Source: Erythrocercus mccallii (lineage: Eukaryota; Chordata; Aves; Passeriformes; Dicruridae). Taken from it: a stretch of 64,000 nucleotides of DNA. Shown piece by piece: positions 46,360-58,740 of the stretch (its first letter is position 1; every line of letters begins with the position of its first letter). Under the pieces are notes generated by a model, which was not told the DNA's origin, did not search any database, and saw nothing but the letters and a program-made list of their open reading frames with translations. The translations under genes and the position numbers were made by a program. The DNA is taken from assembly GCA_013397435.1 (NCBI GenBank), contig VZRG01001490.1:122223-186222 (forward strand). The letters run 5' to 3'.

Positions 46360-48448
46360 GAACACCTGTCAGATCAATGCTGCTGCTGACATCCCAGTCT
46401 TTTTTGGGAGAAGGCTGTTGCTTTTCTCAGGAATTCATCAAGTGGAAAGTTGTTCTATGAACACAAACACTTGCACACCCCACACTGTATTAATCTGAGT
46501 TTCCACGGGAAGCCTGACATTATTTCCTAGCACAAATCAACACTGAAATGTATCATTCTTTGTTTCCTACATAATAAATAAAAAATAAATAAAAAAATTA
46601 AACAAAGACTTTCAAATTACTAATTAGATGCCATTGCTTAAATAAGTGTGCACAGAAGCAGTGGCCAAAATAAAGGAGTTCTAATTTTAATGACATCAGT
46701 GTACAACTGATATTTGACCAAGCAGGGAGCAGAAATTTCTTTTAGGAGAACAAAAGGATAATTAAAAAAAAGAAAAACGAACAAGTTTACAATCAAATGT
46801 TTTAAATCAGCAAGCTGGGATTCTTGACTTAACTACAACTAAAATCAGAAATAGATTTAAAAAATAGATTTAAAACTAGAAGTAGGTAAATGAAATAACC
46901 ATTTTTGTCTCCTGGCAGACAAAGCTCCAGAATCTCCTTTGCCAAGAAAATAGGAAATTTCAAGAGAAATTGAGTATTTAAAATAAATTACACCTACTGC
47001 AGCCCTTCCTCTTATAAAATACAATAATAATCCAAGATACTGTTTAAGGAAAACAATAAAAGGAAGGCAAAAACTACCTTAAATAGGATGGTGAATGGTA
47101 AAATGCAGCTCTCCCACCCTTCCCCACCAGGAATGCAGTCATGTACAGGCTGTGTCTATACACAGGAATATAACAGGAAAAATTAACCCAGGTGTAACAA
47201 CAACAAACAGAATGGAATACATTCAGATCCTCCCACTATCAAATTCCTTGGATGATGACTGTTGGAATGGGCATAAATTCAAAATACAAAAATCTAGAAG
47301 ATAAAAGATGTCGGTTCACTGCCACTCTACCTTTACTAGGACTGTGTAAGGCACTCGAGGAGTTCACAACACGATAAAAACCAACTTTTTCTTCATCTCT
47401 CACCAGTACTTTGGAGTGCCACCAATGCCAAACCCCAGAGCTATGAGGGTTTCTGTGCCATACAACTAATCCCTGCAAAGTTTTTATCCAAAAAGCCTGA
47501 AAACAGCCTTGCAAGAGAAATATCAATAATTCCTTTCCAGGAATATGGAAAACAAAAATCCAGACAAATGACAGACCTTGCTCCAAGTCACATAGGAACT
47601 CAGCTCCTGTGTCATGCAGTCCATGCTGAGTCCCTGCTTTCGTCTTTCCCTGGCCTTGATGGCAAGGCATCTCTTGCCATCTCTTCCCCTTAAATCTAAA
47701 AAAATACCTTGGCACACTGCAAAAGAGTTCATTTCCAAGAGAGAAAAACATAACTTTGCCTTTGACAACTGTTTTTTAGATTGAAATATCCTCTTGAACA
47801 AGAGGATTTTCCATACTGGAAAAGGTGTGAAAGCTCTCCAGCTTCTCCTTGCCAAGTTTTAATTACTATAATCCAGGACTAACTTCCCAAGCATGGAAAA
47901 TGGGAAGGTTTTGGGTTTTCCCAGCCCCATAGGGAGTTCTGCTGCTGAGGGATGAATAAAAAAAGGTCAGTTCCACTGTGGATCCACAGCTTTCCATGAG
48001 CTTCAGCAGCTCCATTCATAATTCATAGTGTTGACACACCTACCTGCTGCTTGGGAAAGATGAGCACAGACAAACATGTCATGGGGAAGAGCTTTTTCCT
48101 TCTTCCACTCTCCCAACAGAAAAGAAAAAAAAAAGGAATAGCCTGAAGAAGCAGCATAGGGATTAATCCCAGAAGAATAAATTTATTGCTCCCACGAAAG
48201 CCCCTGGCTGTCCAGAAGCACGTGTGTACACTCACAGACAGCAAGTGTTACATCTTATTTTTAACAGGTAAACATGGTCATTTACCTTTGTAATTATCAG
48301 TTTGAAACTGCAGGGAAACAGACATCCCTGTGAAATGTAAACAGCCAAGAGTGCTCAGATGGTTCGAAACTGAATGTTGTCAAACATGGAAAACTTTTGA
48401 AGTCTGTTAAGTGGGGAAAATTGACAATAGGAAACTGCTTAATTTATA
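46360..48448. other. Unique AT-rich sequence with an AAAT-type simple repeat
   Basis: 46500-47070 is strongly AT-rich and includes the simple repeat at 46571-46602. A 170-codon minus frame (47239-47751) shows no recognised domain. Confidence 0.4.
46571..46602. repeat. A-rich simple repeat, (AAAT)n-like
   Basis: ATAATAAATAAAAAATAAAT followed by AAAAAAATTAAA is a degenerate AAAT repeat. Confidence 0.85.
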
Positions 48449-49140
48449 CAATCCCAGAATGGTTTGGTTGGGAAGGGACTTTAAACATCACCCAGTTCCA
48501 ACCCCTGCCATGGGCAGGGACACTTTCCACACCTGGCCAGGTTGTCCCAAGCCCCAATGTCCAACCTGGCCTTGGACATTCCCAGGGATCCAGGGGCAGC
48601 CACAGCTTTTCTAGGCTCTGTGCCGGAGCCTGCCCACCCTCACAGCCAAGAATTCCTTCCCAATATCCCATCTAGCCCTGCCCTCTGGCAGTGGGAAGCC
48701 ATTTCTTGTGTCTTGACCCTCCACCCCTTGTCCCCAGTCCCTCTCCAGCTCTCCTGGAGCCCCTTTGGGACCTGGAAGGGGCTTTGAGCTCTCCCTGGAG
48801 CCTTCTCCTCTCCAGGTGAGCATCCCCAGCTCTTCCAGCCTGGCTCCAGAGCAGAGGGGCTCCAGCCCTGGAGCAGCTCCGGGGCTCCTCTGAATTCTCT
48901 CCAGCAGCTCCAGGTCCTGCTGCTGCTGGCCCCAGGGCTGGGGCAGCTCTGCCAGTGGGGTCTCACCTGAGCTCAGGGGCACAGGGGCAGAATCCCCCCA
49001 GCCCAGGGCAGGGAGGTTACTGAGTGCCAGTGCACATGGCCAGGGCATGTCCAGCTTTTCATCCCTCAGCATCCCCAAATCCTTGTCCCCAGGGCTGCTC
49101 TCCAGCCATTCCCTGCCCAGCCTGGGTTTGTGGTTCAGGC
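48449..49140 (-). mobile_element. CR1 LINE, antisense, ~690 bp, longest copy in window
   Basis: It has an intact antisense 3' end (CAATCCCAGAATGGTTTGGT) and runs through the whole GC-rich 3' block set into ORF2 as far as the segment translated as LRDEKLDMPWPCALAL (canonical LDEKLDMSRQCALA). A continuous 155-codon frame covers 48611-49078 on the minus strand and includes QQQQDLELLERIQR. The canonical RPHLEYC-type segment is shifted out of frame by a 4-nt net loss just before ELLERIQR. The same change occurs at 32604-32836. It has 5' truncation, low divergence and probably young age. Confidence 0.96.
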
Positions 49141-51281
49141 TGTGTTAATTCCAGGAGGGCTGCCTCCCCTCTGAGCAAGCACCGTGGCCATTAGCACACG
49201 ATGACAAGCCGGGGTCATGTCGTGGAACACTCCAGCATGTGGAATATCATGCATTTAGTTTGTATGCAATTAAGACCATTTCATTGTCTCATCAGGTTCC
49301 CTGTGATAGTCAATTAAATAATAACACAAGGAAAGCACTCTTAATTAATGAGGAAAATGCTCTACAAGCTAGACACAGGTGTGTGTGTATCTCAAGTACG
49401 GCCTGAAATAGTTGAACAGATCATTTAATCTTTATTAAAAAAATCCCCACTCAAATTTGTGTCTAATTACCTCAATAGCAGGAATCTATCTGGTTTCTTC
49501 CAAGGGTGTTAAATTTCTTTGCAATATTCAACAATCAAGTGGTTTATAAAAGACTCAAATTAAAACTGACACTTGGAGTGCAAGAATGATCACAATTTAC
49601 ACATCGTTATTCTGGGGATGGAACAAATTTGGTTTAAACCATCTTTCTCCTTGCAATGTTTTTACAAAATCAATCTCCTCTGAGCACGTTTGTGTTTATT
49701 CTTATACCAGCCCTGCTATTTGGGTTGAGCTAAAGGAAAGCCCATGCCTGCTGTTTTCAGGGCAACATCTTTTAAAGAAAGATACTGGAAAAAGGCAGAA
49801 TATCATCCTAAGTCTCATTCTTACATGCTTCAGCAAACGAATGACAAAATTTAACTGCAAAAAACCTTTCCATCAAGTGCAGCAGTTTTGTACCTCTCTT
49901 TCTTCAGCTAAGTCAAATGGACGTGTGTCCTTCAATGCATTAAACACACAGGGCCATTTAAGAGAAATGTATCGAAAATTATGTAGACATTGGAGCTGGT
50001 ATGGACAACTTGGATAACCTTTGTCTGCCATTTCCCATTGCTTGGCTTCAGTGACATTCCAACCTGAATCAGTTGGAATTAATCAAACCACAGTCTTCTA
50101 CTTTTGGTGAGAATCAAGTATGGAAAAGAAGTCCTAAATTCTGACTTTAGGAGCAGGAATTGCAAGGAACATTATTTGCAGGGAGTGTGGCACATGAAAA
50201 TCTGCCCTTGCCTTTCTTCTCACATCCTCAGGCACAGTCACCTTCCCTGGGAGATCACCTTCCACCTCTTCAGCTCTTTTTTCCCCGGATAGCAGGAGAA
50301 ACCAGCTTTCTAGAAACTCCAATCTCACAGCACAATAAAGGTCTTTGATTTTTAAAAAATATTGTAAAAAAATTTCAAAGTACCTATCCAGGCTACGGCA
50401 GCCTGCCCAAAATCTTCTACAGTAGATCCCTATGGGAAAAGGTTGATAAAGAGGACAGAGCTGTCAACCTGTACTTTCATAACCTCCCACCCTTGTTTTT
50501 CATCACAAGGTTCTTCCCTAAGCTCTGCATTTCTTACTTCAGCTGCTCATTTTCAGCTCTTGAAAGTTTGGGTACAAAGGAGCCACGGAGACGATTTTTT
50601 CTCTTTGATCAATCACGTCCCACTGTTCAGAAAACAGGCTCCAAACCATTAATCTTGCTTATGTTATCCAAACGCTTGCTAGGATCTCATCTTTCCCATA
50701 ATTTATTTAGCACTGAGTCCCTTGACAATACATCTGAGGTATTCTTAGATCACTTCAAACATCAGTCAGACTAGGAGTTCTGATGGTGAGGCAGAACTGG
50801 CAGGGATGAGTTTTAGATGCAGACAAAGACTGATCAACGCACGTGGCACTTCTGGAAATGCCATGAATAGTGTCCAGCTGTCCCTTGGTGAAGTCTGGCT
50901 TCAAGGAGCACAAGGGATCACTTGGAGACATCCAGGTAGCACAATTCATCACCTGGAGCCAGAGGATTTCAATAGAGGCTTTGTCCTGCTGCTCACACGA
51001 TTCTTGCTGTGTCGTTTTACCTGGTGCTGGCACGCACTTGAAACTCCATTTTATGCACTTCCCTAAGTTATTTTCCCAGGACACAGTAGCCAGAGGTGAA
51101 CTTTGGCATGGGATTGATTTGGGGAGAAAGGACGTTTATATACAGTTTGCATACAGCAATTATAGTGGTGGTGCACTGCATAAATCCCTCCCTTGACTGG
51201 TCCTGTGTGGAGACACAGCAGACAGCACCCACCACATCATGACATTCCCAACCAGTCCAGGTTTCCACAGGTATTTTACAG
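49141..51281. other. Unique sequence, candidate regulatory stretch at 49.19-49.36 kb
   Basis: 49190-49360 holds ATGCATTTAG, ATGCAATTA (49264-49272), CAATTAAATAATAAC and TTAATTAATGAGG (from 49341). This is a dense set of octamer- and homeodomain-like cores next to the CR1 copy. A 143-codon plus frame (49586-50017) has no domain. No other feature was found. Confidence 0.35.
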
Positions 51282-51656
51282 CTTTGAGAGACTCTCTCCT
51301 ATCCCGAGGAAGCTGGGGAGAAAAGGAGGCTCAGGGGGGACCTTCTGGCTCTGCACAATTCCCTGACAAGGGAGTGGAGCCAGGTGGCGCCAGGCTCTGC
51401 TCCCAGGGAACAGGGATAAGACAAGAGGAAACAGCCCCAAGTTGAGCCAGGGGAGGTTTAGATTGGATATTGTGAAAATTCCTTCCTGGAAAGGGTTGCC
51501 CAGCCCTGGCAGAGCTGCCCAGGGCAAGACCCCATCCCTGGAGGGATTCTAAAGCTGTGTGGATGTGGCATTTGGGGACATGGGTCAGTGGTGAGAAATG
51601 GTTGGACTCCATGGTCCTGAAGGGCTTTTCCAACCTTAATGATTCTGTGATTCTAT
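51282..51656 (+). mobile_element. CR1 LINE 3' portion, sense, old family, ~375 bp
   Basis: GAAAAGGAGGCTCAGGGGGG, CTCTGCACAATTCCCTGACA, GGAGCCAGGTGGCGCCAGGC, CTGCTCCCAGGGAACAGGGA, GTTGAGCCAGGGGAGGTTTA, GATTGGATATTGTGAAAATT and ACCCCATCCCTGGAGGGATT. It ends TCCAACCTTAATGATTCTGT then GATTCTATA. It is collinear with the classic 'GTTTAGATTGGATATTAGG' CR1 type and includes both ORF2 tail and 3' end. It is the best representative here of the family at 1351, 4339 and 19694. Confidence 0.95.
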
Positions 51657-52585
51657 ATAGGGGAATACATTTATTATATAAATATAAATCTTTTTAACCT
51701 TCACTTGCAGCAATCCAATTCCATTCCTATATACACCATGTGCTCCACAACATTTTCGGGCTTGTCTCCAGCTCCAGTTAATTTGAGCTGTATCCCAAAC
51801 CCACCCTTCCCACTGTGCCATCCTCTGCAGCAATTTTTAACTGGAACAAGGTGGTAATTTTAATGTGACAGTTGGCCCATTAACTAAAAGCCAATGTTTC
51901 AATCAGCAAACTCCATCAGCCCCTGACACAACCCCTGTGCCAGGGCCAGGGGTTAACAGTGCCTGCTGCCTTCCTGAGATTCGTTCTGCCTGGGTAGAAA
52001 ATACTGTTCATAGTTTCATCCACCTAAACATCACCCACAACCTAATCCTTGACAAGAACATGCTCTGCATTGGTCTCTATAGTTCTAAAGGAAAAGTGAC
52101 CAATTTTAGAGCTGAGAAGTGCTCTTTTCCTTGGATCATTCATCCCAAAAGGCAGTTCATCTTCAAAGGGTTCTCCCTTTAAAACACCAACTTCCTTGGA
52201 TGCACAGGAGGGCACTCGGTGCCTGGAATTTTTTCTGGGATGCTCCTGCAGTCAGACTCTTCCTCTGATAAGCCAACCAAACTTAGCTCTGTGCTTCTCT
52301 GTGTGTGTTTTTTCTAGTCCTCAGACTATTTCTGCATTTCTTCTGTTCCCTTACAATTTATCCAAGAACTATTTCTGGATGTTGAAATGGAAATCATACA
52401 CAGGAAAGTCACAAGCACCAAATACAGAAATGAAATCAGTTCTCTCCTAAATATTTTCTTGCTCATATACCTAAAAACTTTAAAAAAAATTAAAATTGCC
52501 CTTTTTCTACAGCATCACTGCTGGTGTTTACACTCACATGCTCTATAATCCCTTTGAGCACCACTGCTCCTAACACATCTCTCTC
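51657..52585. other. Unique non-coding sequence, nothing recognised
   Basis: AT-rich directly after the CR1 end (TTTATTATATAAATATAAAT near 51668-51690). No other feature was found. Confidence 0.4.
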
Positions 52586-52652
52586 AGAGCCCCTTTAGGC
52601 ACTGGAAGGTGCTCTAAGATCTCCCTGGAGCCTTCTCCTCTCCAGGCTCCCA
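52586..52652 (-). mobile_element. CR1 LINE internal ORF2 fragment, antisense, very short
   Basis: CAGAGCCCCTTTAGGCACTG, GAAGGTGCTCTAAGATCTCC and CTGGAGCCTTCTCCTCTCCA correspond to one internal ORF2 segment. Neither the 3' terminus nor flanking ORF2 is present. Its left boundary falls within about 15 bp of the equivalent point in the copy at 32604. Confidence 0.8.
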
Positions 52653-55600
52653 AAATCTTGTTGCATCCACTGCTGGATCATTGAAACCCTTCTAAAACCC
52701 ATCCATTTGACCACAATAACGCATTTTTAATATGATTAATGTAATATTTATTTGCTAACATCTTGCCAATTTTCTACATCAGAATATCACTTGGTACTGA
52801 AATGCCTCCCAGGTCACAATTTAAACAAGAGCTTCCCTGGATCCATCCCAGAGGTTTCCTGCAGGGCACCAGGTCTGCAGGAAGGCAGGAGCAGTGTGAG
52901 TTCTCAGTGCTGCTGCTCTGCTTTGGACTACTTAATTGAAAATAGTAATTTAAGCACAGTCAACTCAGTTTAATTTCCTAGTGATGACAAAAACTGGCAA
53001 CCTATTTAGGCATTATTAACTTAAAATTAAGTTGATATTAACTTGACTCTAAGTAGAAAGCAGATCTGCTCTAATAGGACTGAGTTCCAGTCTTTAAGCA
53101 CTCCTTTATTCATTGGGGTTTGGCTGCTTCTGGGTAGTCTTACATAAAACCATTTTTTAAAGATGTTTATTGTAGACAGGGCAGAATCCTGAATGGGTAA
53201 ATGAAAATCAATAACCCTTGAAAAATGGATTTTCACAACTTTCCTTATCTATGGATTTAAAGAGACTCAAGTTTTGAGAAACTAAATAACCCAAAGTGAA
53301 AATCCACATAAGAACACAACGTCTTTAACGTCTACTGATGGCTTCTCACTCATTCTGTAAAGACTGTATTCAGAAATAAATCTCAGATAATCTGGGATGA
53401 TGGACATGAAACAACATCTTTTAATTTTCTGCTTTATTTTAGCATGTGAGAACAAAATTGTGAGAGCTTGCTAATAATGTGTACTATGGACACACTGCCA
53501 AGCAGGAATAAATTATCCCTGTGCAGAAGAATCCCTCTAAGATGAAACACTGAATGAACAGCAATTCTAATGGATCAGCTTGATTTTCAAGGCATTTTGG
53601 GAAACAAAACTGGCTTTAAAAATAATGTACCTACACACTTTTATCTTCTGAAATTAGAGTGACACAGTTATCTTGAAAAAACTATTTTTAAAGGCTTCCA
53701 GCTCTCTAACTTCCCTGAGTTATCTGATAACACTCTGGCTTCACTTCCCAGTGTTAATTGGGTGTGTTCCTGCACTCCTGTGTGTTGCCTACAAATACAG
53801 AAATGAACCAAATCAGGCAGAAACCATCAGGGTTAATTATAATCAGTACCAAAATCTCGAGTGCTATTTGTGGCAGCAGGGGATTTTTATCCACCCTGCT
53901 CCAAGTATGAGCCACTCAATAAAACAAACGCAGAAGGGAAGTCAGGAACTGTCTCCCCATGGATTCAGGTGCTTTTTGGGGAGGTTTAAAACAGAATCTC
54001 TGAATCCTCTGTGCAGAGCCTCTGTTTGCCCAATTTTGGTGGTTTCTTACTGTATCCAGCTACTTGAAAAGAATGTAAAATGCCCAGGGGTTTTATAACC
54101 TCTCATGCTGCTGATCCTTCCTACTGTTACCGCTCTGGCAGGAAACACGACTCCCAGAAAACTGCTCCAATTAAAACAGATTTCCGCTCTCCCTACCAGG
54201 AATAGACTCTGGATACTCCCCAGTAACTTTAAAATGGATACTCCCATTAAATTATTTCAATATAAAAAGATTTGCAGACAGTACTGATATCCAACTAAGC
54301 ATCTTCATGAGAACACATCTCAGGTAAATTGAATATCTGCAATTTTTTTCCGGTCCCTCTTTACTTAATGGCAATATCCCTAAAAGTACAACAGCTCCTG
54401 GTGTCTACCTTGAGGCAGGAAAAGAAACACTGCCCAGTTTTCTCCTCCCTCAGGCCAGCCCAGGCTCCTGGAAGCCTGCCGGTATCTCCAGAGAGCAGGC
54501 GGAAACCAAAAGCCAAAAAATAAGAGATTGTTTTACCCAATGTTCTTCTCACTATATTTGGGTAAATATAAACACCCACAGAAAGCAAGAACTATGAAAT
54601 AATATGAAAAAATTATAAAAAGGTAAAAATCGTAGGAAGGTGAGGTAAAACCTAACCTAAACTGAAGACAACTTCCTGCAGGAAGAAAACTCCATGAGCC
54701 CCATGGCTTATCCTGATAGCCAGAAAATCCTGATAACACCAAGAGAAACATTCCAGAATCAATGCCCTCCCTGCCCCAGGAGAAAACTCTGCTGAGGTCC
54801 TTTCAGATTTAAAAACAAGATTGTCAACGAAGTAAAGCCCAGCTAATCCTGACTGCCAGCACAGTCCTGATGAGAGAGGTCTCACATGGAGAGAAGATTC
54901 AGATCAAGATTTTCACAGATCAAAGGCAGCAGCCTGAACTGCAAACCCGAACGAGGGTGACACCAGAGCAGTCCCCACAGCCCTGATGTCACAGCAGAGA
55001 CATTTCCATGTGGCAGGAATCAACTGGCTCTGAAACCTGTCTAAGACCTCAAATAAAGGGCACAATAAAGGAGCCCAACCATAGAGAGTCCACAACCTTC
55101 CCATTCCTTCATGTGGCAGAGAAGGGGGGAGCTTGTCACTGTAGCATCTTCCAGTGTTTGATTTATCTGTCTCAGCAAGTACAGACATTACCAACCCTTT
55201 TTGCCCCATTCAACATGGGAAACTGAGGCACTGCTTATGCAGTTTGGGAACTGGAGGGAAATCTGGGGCATGGGAAGAAGCAGATGCCAGTCTTCCACTG
55301 CTGGATCACGAGAGCATTGTTCATCCCTAGTAAATTATGAGCCACGACATAAGAGGTTGGAGAATTGGGTTCTCTGGCAGGGAATGAAGAAGTTCAGCAT
55401 GAGGCTGAAAATTCATCCCAAAAAAATCTCCACTGAAGACAATTCTGTTACATGGAATCTGGTTAAAGCCAGCAACACTGGCCACGAACAGGGAAAAAAA
55501 GATTCCCAGGGACTGAACACAAACACGGAATGTCAGGCTTTGTGTCGGGAGAAGGGGAAAATCCACAAACTGTAGGGAATGGGACGGAACACGCACAGTC

Positions 55601-57192
55601 AAGTGCCAGGAACGCCATTGAAGAGCATCAGGAAAGCAGGAGAAAGTCAAGGACATCCAGGGAAACAGCCACGGTGAAAGTCACACTAAACTCTACGTGT
55701 GTGTTTAGTGCTGGCAGGAAAAAACTGACCTTGGATTATGGAGAAGAATGGTTTCCCACTGCCTTCTCCAGCCTGTGTTCAGAAAACCCAGCCTCTGCTT
55801 TGTTGATCAGCACGATGGCCTCCAAGAGACAGCTGGCTGCCATGGATTTCCCAATGCTGGCTGATCACTGTGGCCACAAGAAGTAACTCCGCCTGCTGGG
55901 AGCAGGTGAGGAAAGATCTCAGGGATCTTGGAAAAGAACTCCAAGGGAAAGCCTACGTCAAGGGCTGGCAATCTTCACATGGTGCCATGCCAGGCTTTTC
56001 CTTCCCACTGGCTCGAGGGTGCCAAGAGAAGCCGAGGAGGAGCTGGTAGGAGCTGCCTCCCAAACCAGCAGGAATCTGCTTCCAAGCAGGACAGCGGCTT
56101 TTGCCGAGCCTGGAGCTCAGGGAGAGACAGGAACTGCAAGCTGCAAATCCCTCTTGCAAAGCAGTGCCTCAGAATGCCAATGCTGTTTGCTCCACACTGC
56201 ATCCACAGGCTCCTTGCACATCCACAGGCTGTCGATCGCTGAACTAAAAGATGCACCCGGTACCAGATGCAAGAGAAGGCCCCCAAAAAAATCATGGAAT
56301 TGAAAAAGGCTGCACAACTGGTGAGAGAATATTTGGATTTGAGTGATGGAGCAATATTGGAGGGAAGGGAGAGATCCCAAATTGCAGAGCCAGCATCTTT
56401 CCAACTAATAAGACACCTTCCCAGATGAAACTGCTGATGCATCCAGGAAAAGGCACAAGCTGAACACAGGAGAAGGACACTTAGAAGGGGAAATGAGGCA
56501 CAAAGTCAGACAAGAATGTTCATAAAAAAAAAAAGAATTTTCTGTTGCTATATATGGATGCAGGGAGTCTGGATAACAAGCAGGAACAAATGAAACCCTG
56601 GCCAGCAGTAAGAAAAAAATGAGCATGTGACTGGACTTGAAAATCATTAGTCCCATGGTGTTCAGATGGGAAAGGAAGAGATGGCTGCAATGTATCCCTA
56701 AAAAAAAAAAAAAGGTGGGAAGGCTCACCTCTCTGACAGTTATCAACACTGCAGGAAAACTGAATTTCCAGGGCAGGAACTTGGTGTGTTTCAATGTGTG
56801 AAGCCAGAAGGAGGCTCTGGGAAGCACCAAGACAGGTAGATGAGTCCACACTGGGAAGAAAACCCCATGTGGGGTCAGGGAGGAGATAGGAGGGATACAA
56901 AAACTCTCATGCAGCAAGTAATTACAAGAGATTAGCTGCCCAAAATCCTAGGTGACAATTTGTAACACCAAGTAACTGATATGAGCCTCGTTACAAGCAA
57001 TAAAGCTGCAGAAATCACTGGACTGGAAGCCTTGACAGTGCAGAAAAAGAACAGACCCGTATTTAAATATATCTCAGTTTAGTAATTCAATCAAGATCGC
57101 CAAATGTCTTGATTTCAATAATTGATTTTAAGCTGTATGACATTTGTGCTTTTCAGTTGTCATCTTAACAAAATATCAACATACTCACAGGC
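52653..57192. other. Unique non-coding sequence, 4.5 kb without recognised repeats
   Basis: It contains a small palindrome at 53018-53033 (AACTTA and TAAGTT arms) and two A-runs at 56524-56534 and 56700-56713. A 170-codon minus frame (56405-56917) is phenylalanine-rich because it reads through those A-runs, and is not credible as a gene. No CR1 was found. Confidence 0.4.
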
Positions 57193-57247
57193 TCATAGAA
57201 TCATTTGGGTTGGGAAAGACCTTTAAGATACTGAGTCCAACTGTAAT
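57193..57247 (-). mobile_element. CR1 LINE 3' terminus, antisense, short
   Basis: CTCATAGAATCATTTGGGTT, GGGAAAGACCTTTAAGATAC and TGAGTCCAACTG match the antisense end of the 'CAGTTGGACTCA...TCTTTCCAACCCAAATGATTCTATGAG' form. Only ~55 bp is recognisable. Confidence 0.75.
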
Positions 57248-58023
57248 GAAAATTGGCATCACTTGATTTTCCACAAATACAATGCCGCAGAGGAAAAATT
57301 AAGGAATTTGCATATAGATGATCCACTCAGCAAGTTTCAGAGTGCTTTTGGGATCAAAAAGGAAACAGCTCCAGAGTGAAGTTTGAAAAAGCCTCTGGGG
57401 CAAATCAGAGATTGAACTCCCCTCACGATCAGTGGGAAGACACCAGAAAGATGATTTAACAATTTGTATAAAAGCAATTACAGGATACAGCCAACATGAA
57501 ACAACATGGATGTGTCAAGACCAAACTGTATCAAACCAAAACAGCCTGGTGAAACCCAATAAAGACGAGTGCAAGAGCAGCATACTTTGTGCAGGTGGAG
57601 AAGTCCCAGCTTCTGGGCTGACGGACAGGAGAAAACAACCCCGAGAGGATATTGGATCACAAGTAAAATGTCAACAATACAATGGAATTGCCAAAAAAAA
57701 AAAAAAAACAAAAACAAAGGCACTTCAGATTGTTTTAAGAGTACCATGTGGAAACCAGCATTATTTCATTTTATACGATGCTGACAAGACCACACAGTGC
57801 CAAGCCTGAGGAGAGAGAGAAGTAAACACACCAGAGTACAGAGGAAAGCTGAGGAAATAATAAAGAGATTTGGATACGAAATGATCCATAAGAACACAGC
57901 AAAAGGGTCTTGCCAGCCCAGAAAAACAAACTGGAGGAGGATGCAACATGCTCCCATCAGTGACAGCAGAGGGGATGGGTTATTCTGAACAGCAAAGCAA
58001 AGTATCTTCATTTCTTGGAGATC
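57248..58023. other. Unique sequence containing an A16 tract
   Basis: An uninterrupted A16 lies at 57693-57708, followed by CAAAAACAAAGG. A retrocopy tail was considered but no source gene could be recognised upstream. A 125-codon frame (57432-57809) reads straight through the A tract and has no domain. Confidence 0.4.
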
Positions 58024-58250
58024 ACAAAGTCCCAGGATGGCTTGGAGCGGAAGGGACCTTAAAGATCATCCAATTCCATCCCCTGCCATAGGCAGGGACT
58101 CCTTCCACTATCCCAAGTTGCTCCAAACCCCATCCAATCTGGCCTGGAAAAATTCCAGGGATCCAGAGGTAGCCACAGCTTCTCTGGGCACCCTGTGCCA
58201 GGGCCCCCCCATCCTCACAACCAAGAATTGCTTCCTAAAAGATCTAAAAT
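58024..58250 (-). mobile_element. CR1 LINE 3' portion, antisense
   Basis: AAAGTCCCAGGATGGCTTGG, GAGCGGAAGGGACCTTAAAG, CCCCTGCCATAGGCAGGGAC, CCAGGGATCCAGAGGTAGCC, ACAGCTTCTCTGGGCACCCT and CCTCACAACCAAGAATTGCT. Homology to the family ends after CTTCCTAAAAGATCTAAAAT. Confidence 0.93.
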
Positions 58251-58740
58251 ATTGGAAAAGCTTTTAACCAAATTGTTTAAGTGCTCACTGCCAGGTTCCT
58301 GATCAGGCTGGCACCTCCGAGATTTTAAGGAAAAATTAGAAATACACTCATTAAGGATGCTCTAGAGAGCATGTTACATCCTCCCTCACCATCCTTTAGC
58401 TTGCCTCAAGGAGGTGAATGGACTGGAAAGTCTCCCAAGGTCTCTATCAGCTCTGCCTTCCAGCATGGAATGATGCCCCAGAAGCCCAGGATGTTTAACC
58501 CTGGAGTCCTCAAAGAGTCCTCCACTATTTCAGAGACCCCAAGGGCTCATTTGCAATATTTTTCAGAATGTAGGAGAAAATTTGGAAGAGAAACATTTTT
58601 AACACAACTACATTAGGAGAGGGCAAAATGACTCAAGTAAACACCAATCCGTTTGCCAGACATGAGCTCTGGACAAAATAAGGGAAAACTGAATCAGACT
58701 CGATCTAGACTTAAAAAGAACAGGAGCGAAATAAATAACA

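Noticed and set aside
47239..47751. 170-codon minus-strand frame
   Set aside because: No domain, no splice-site support and no codon bias distinguishing it from flanking DNA.
48360..48370. GGTTCGAAAC as a tRNA or SINE B box
   Set aside because: No matching A box upstream and no cloverleaf could be drawn. No tRNA-derived SINE was evident.
49255..49272. SOX-OCT composite site (TTTGTATGCAAT)
   Set aside because: It is one base short of the usual spacing between SOX and octamer halves, so a specific composite site is not claimed.
56405..56917. 170-codon minus-strand frame rich in Phe, possible membrane protein
   Set aside because: The hydrophobic runs come from oligo(A) tracts at 56524-56534 and 56700-56713 read as Phe codons.
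57432..57809. 125-codon frame ending near an A16 tract, possible retrocopy
   Set aside because: The frame reads through the A tract as a Lys run, no parent gene is recognisable, and no target-site duplication was seen.
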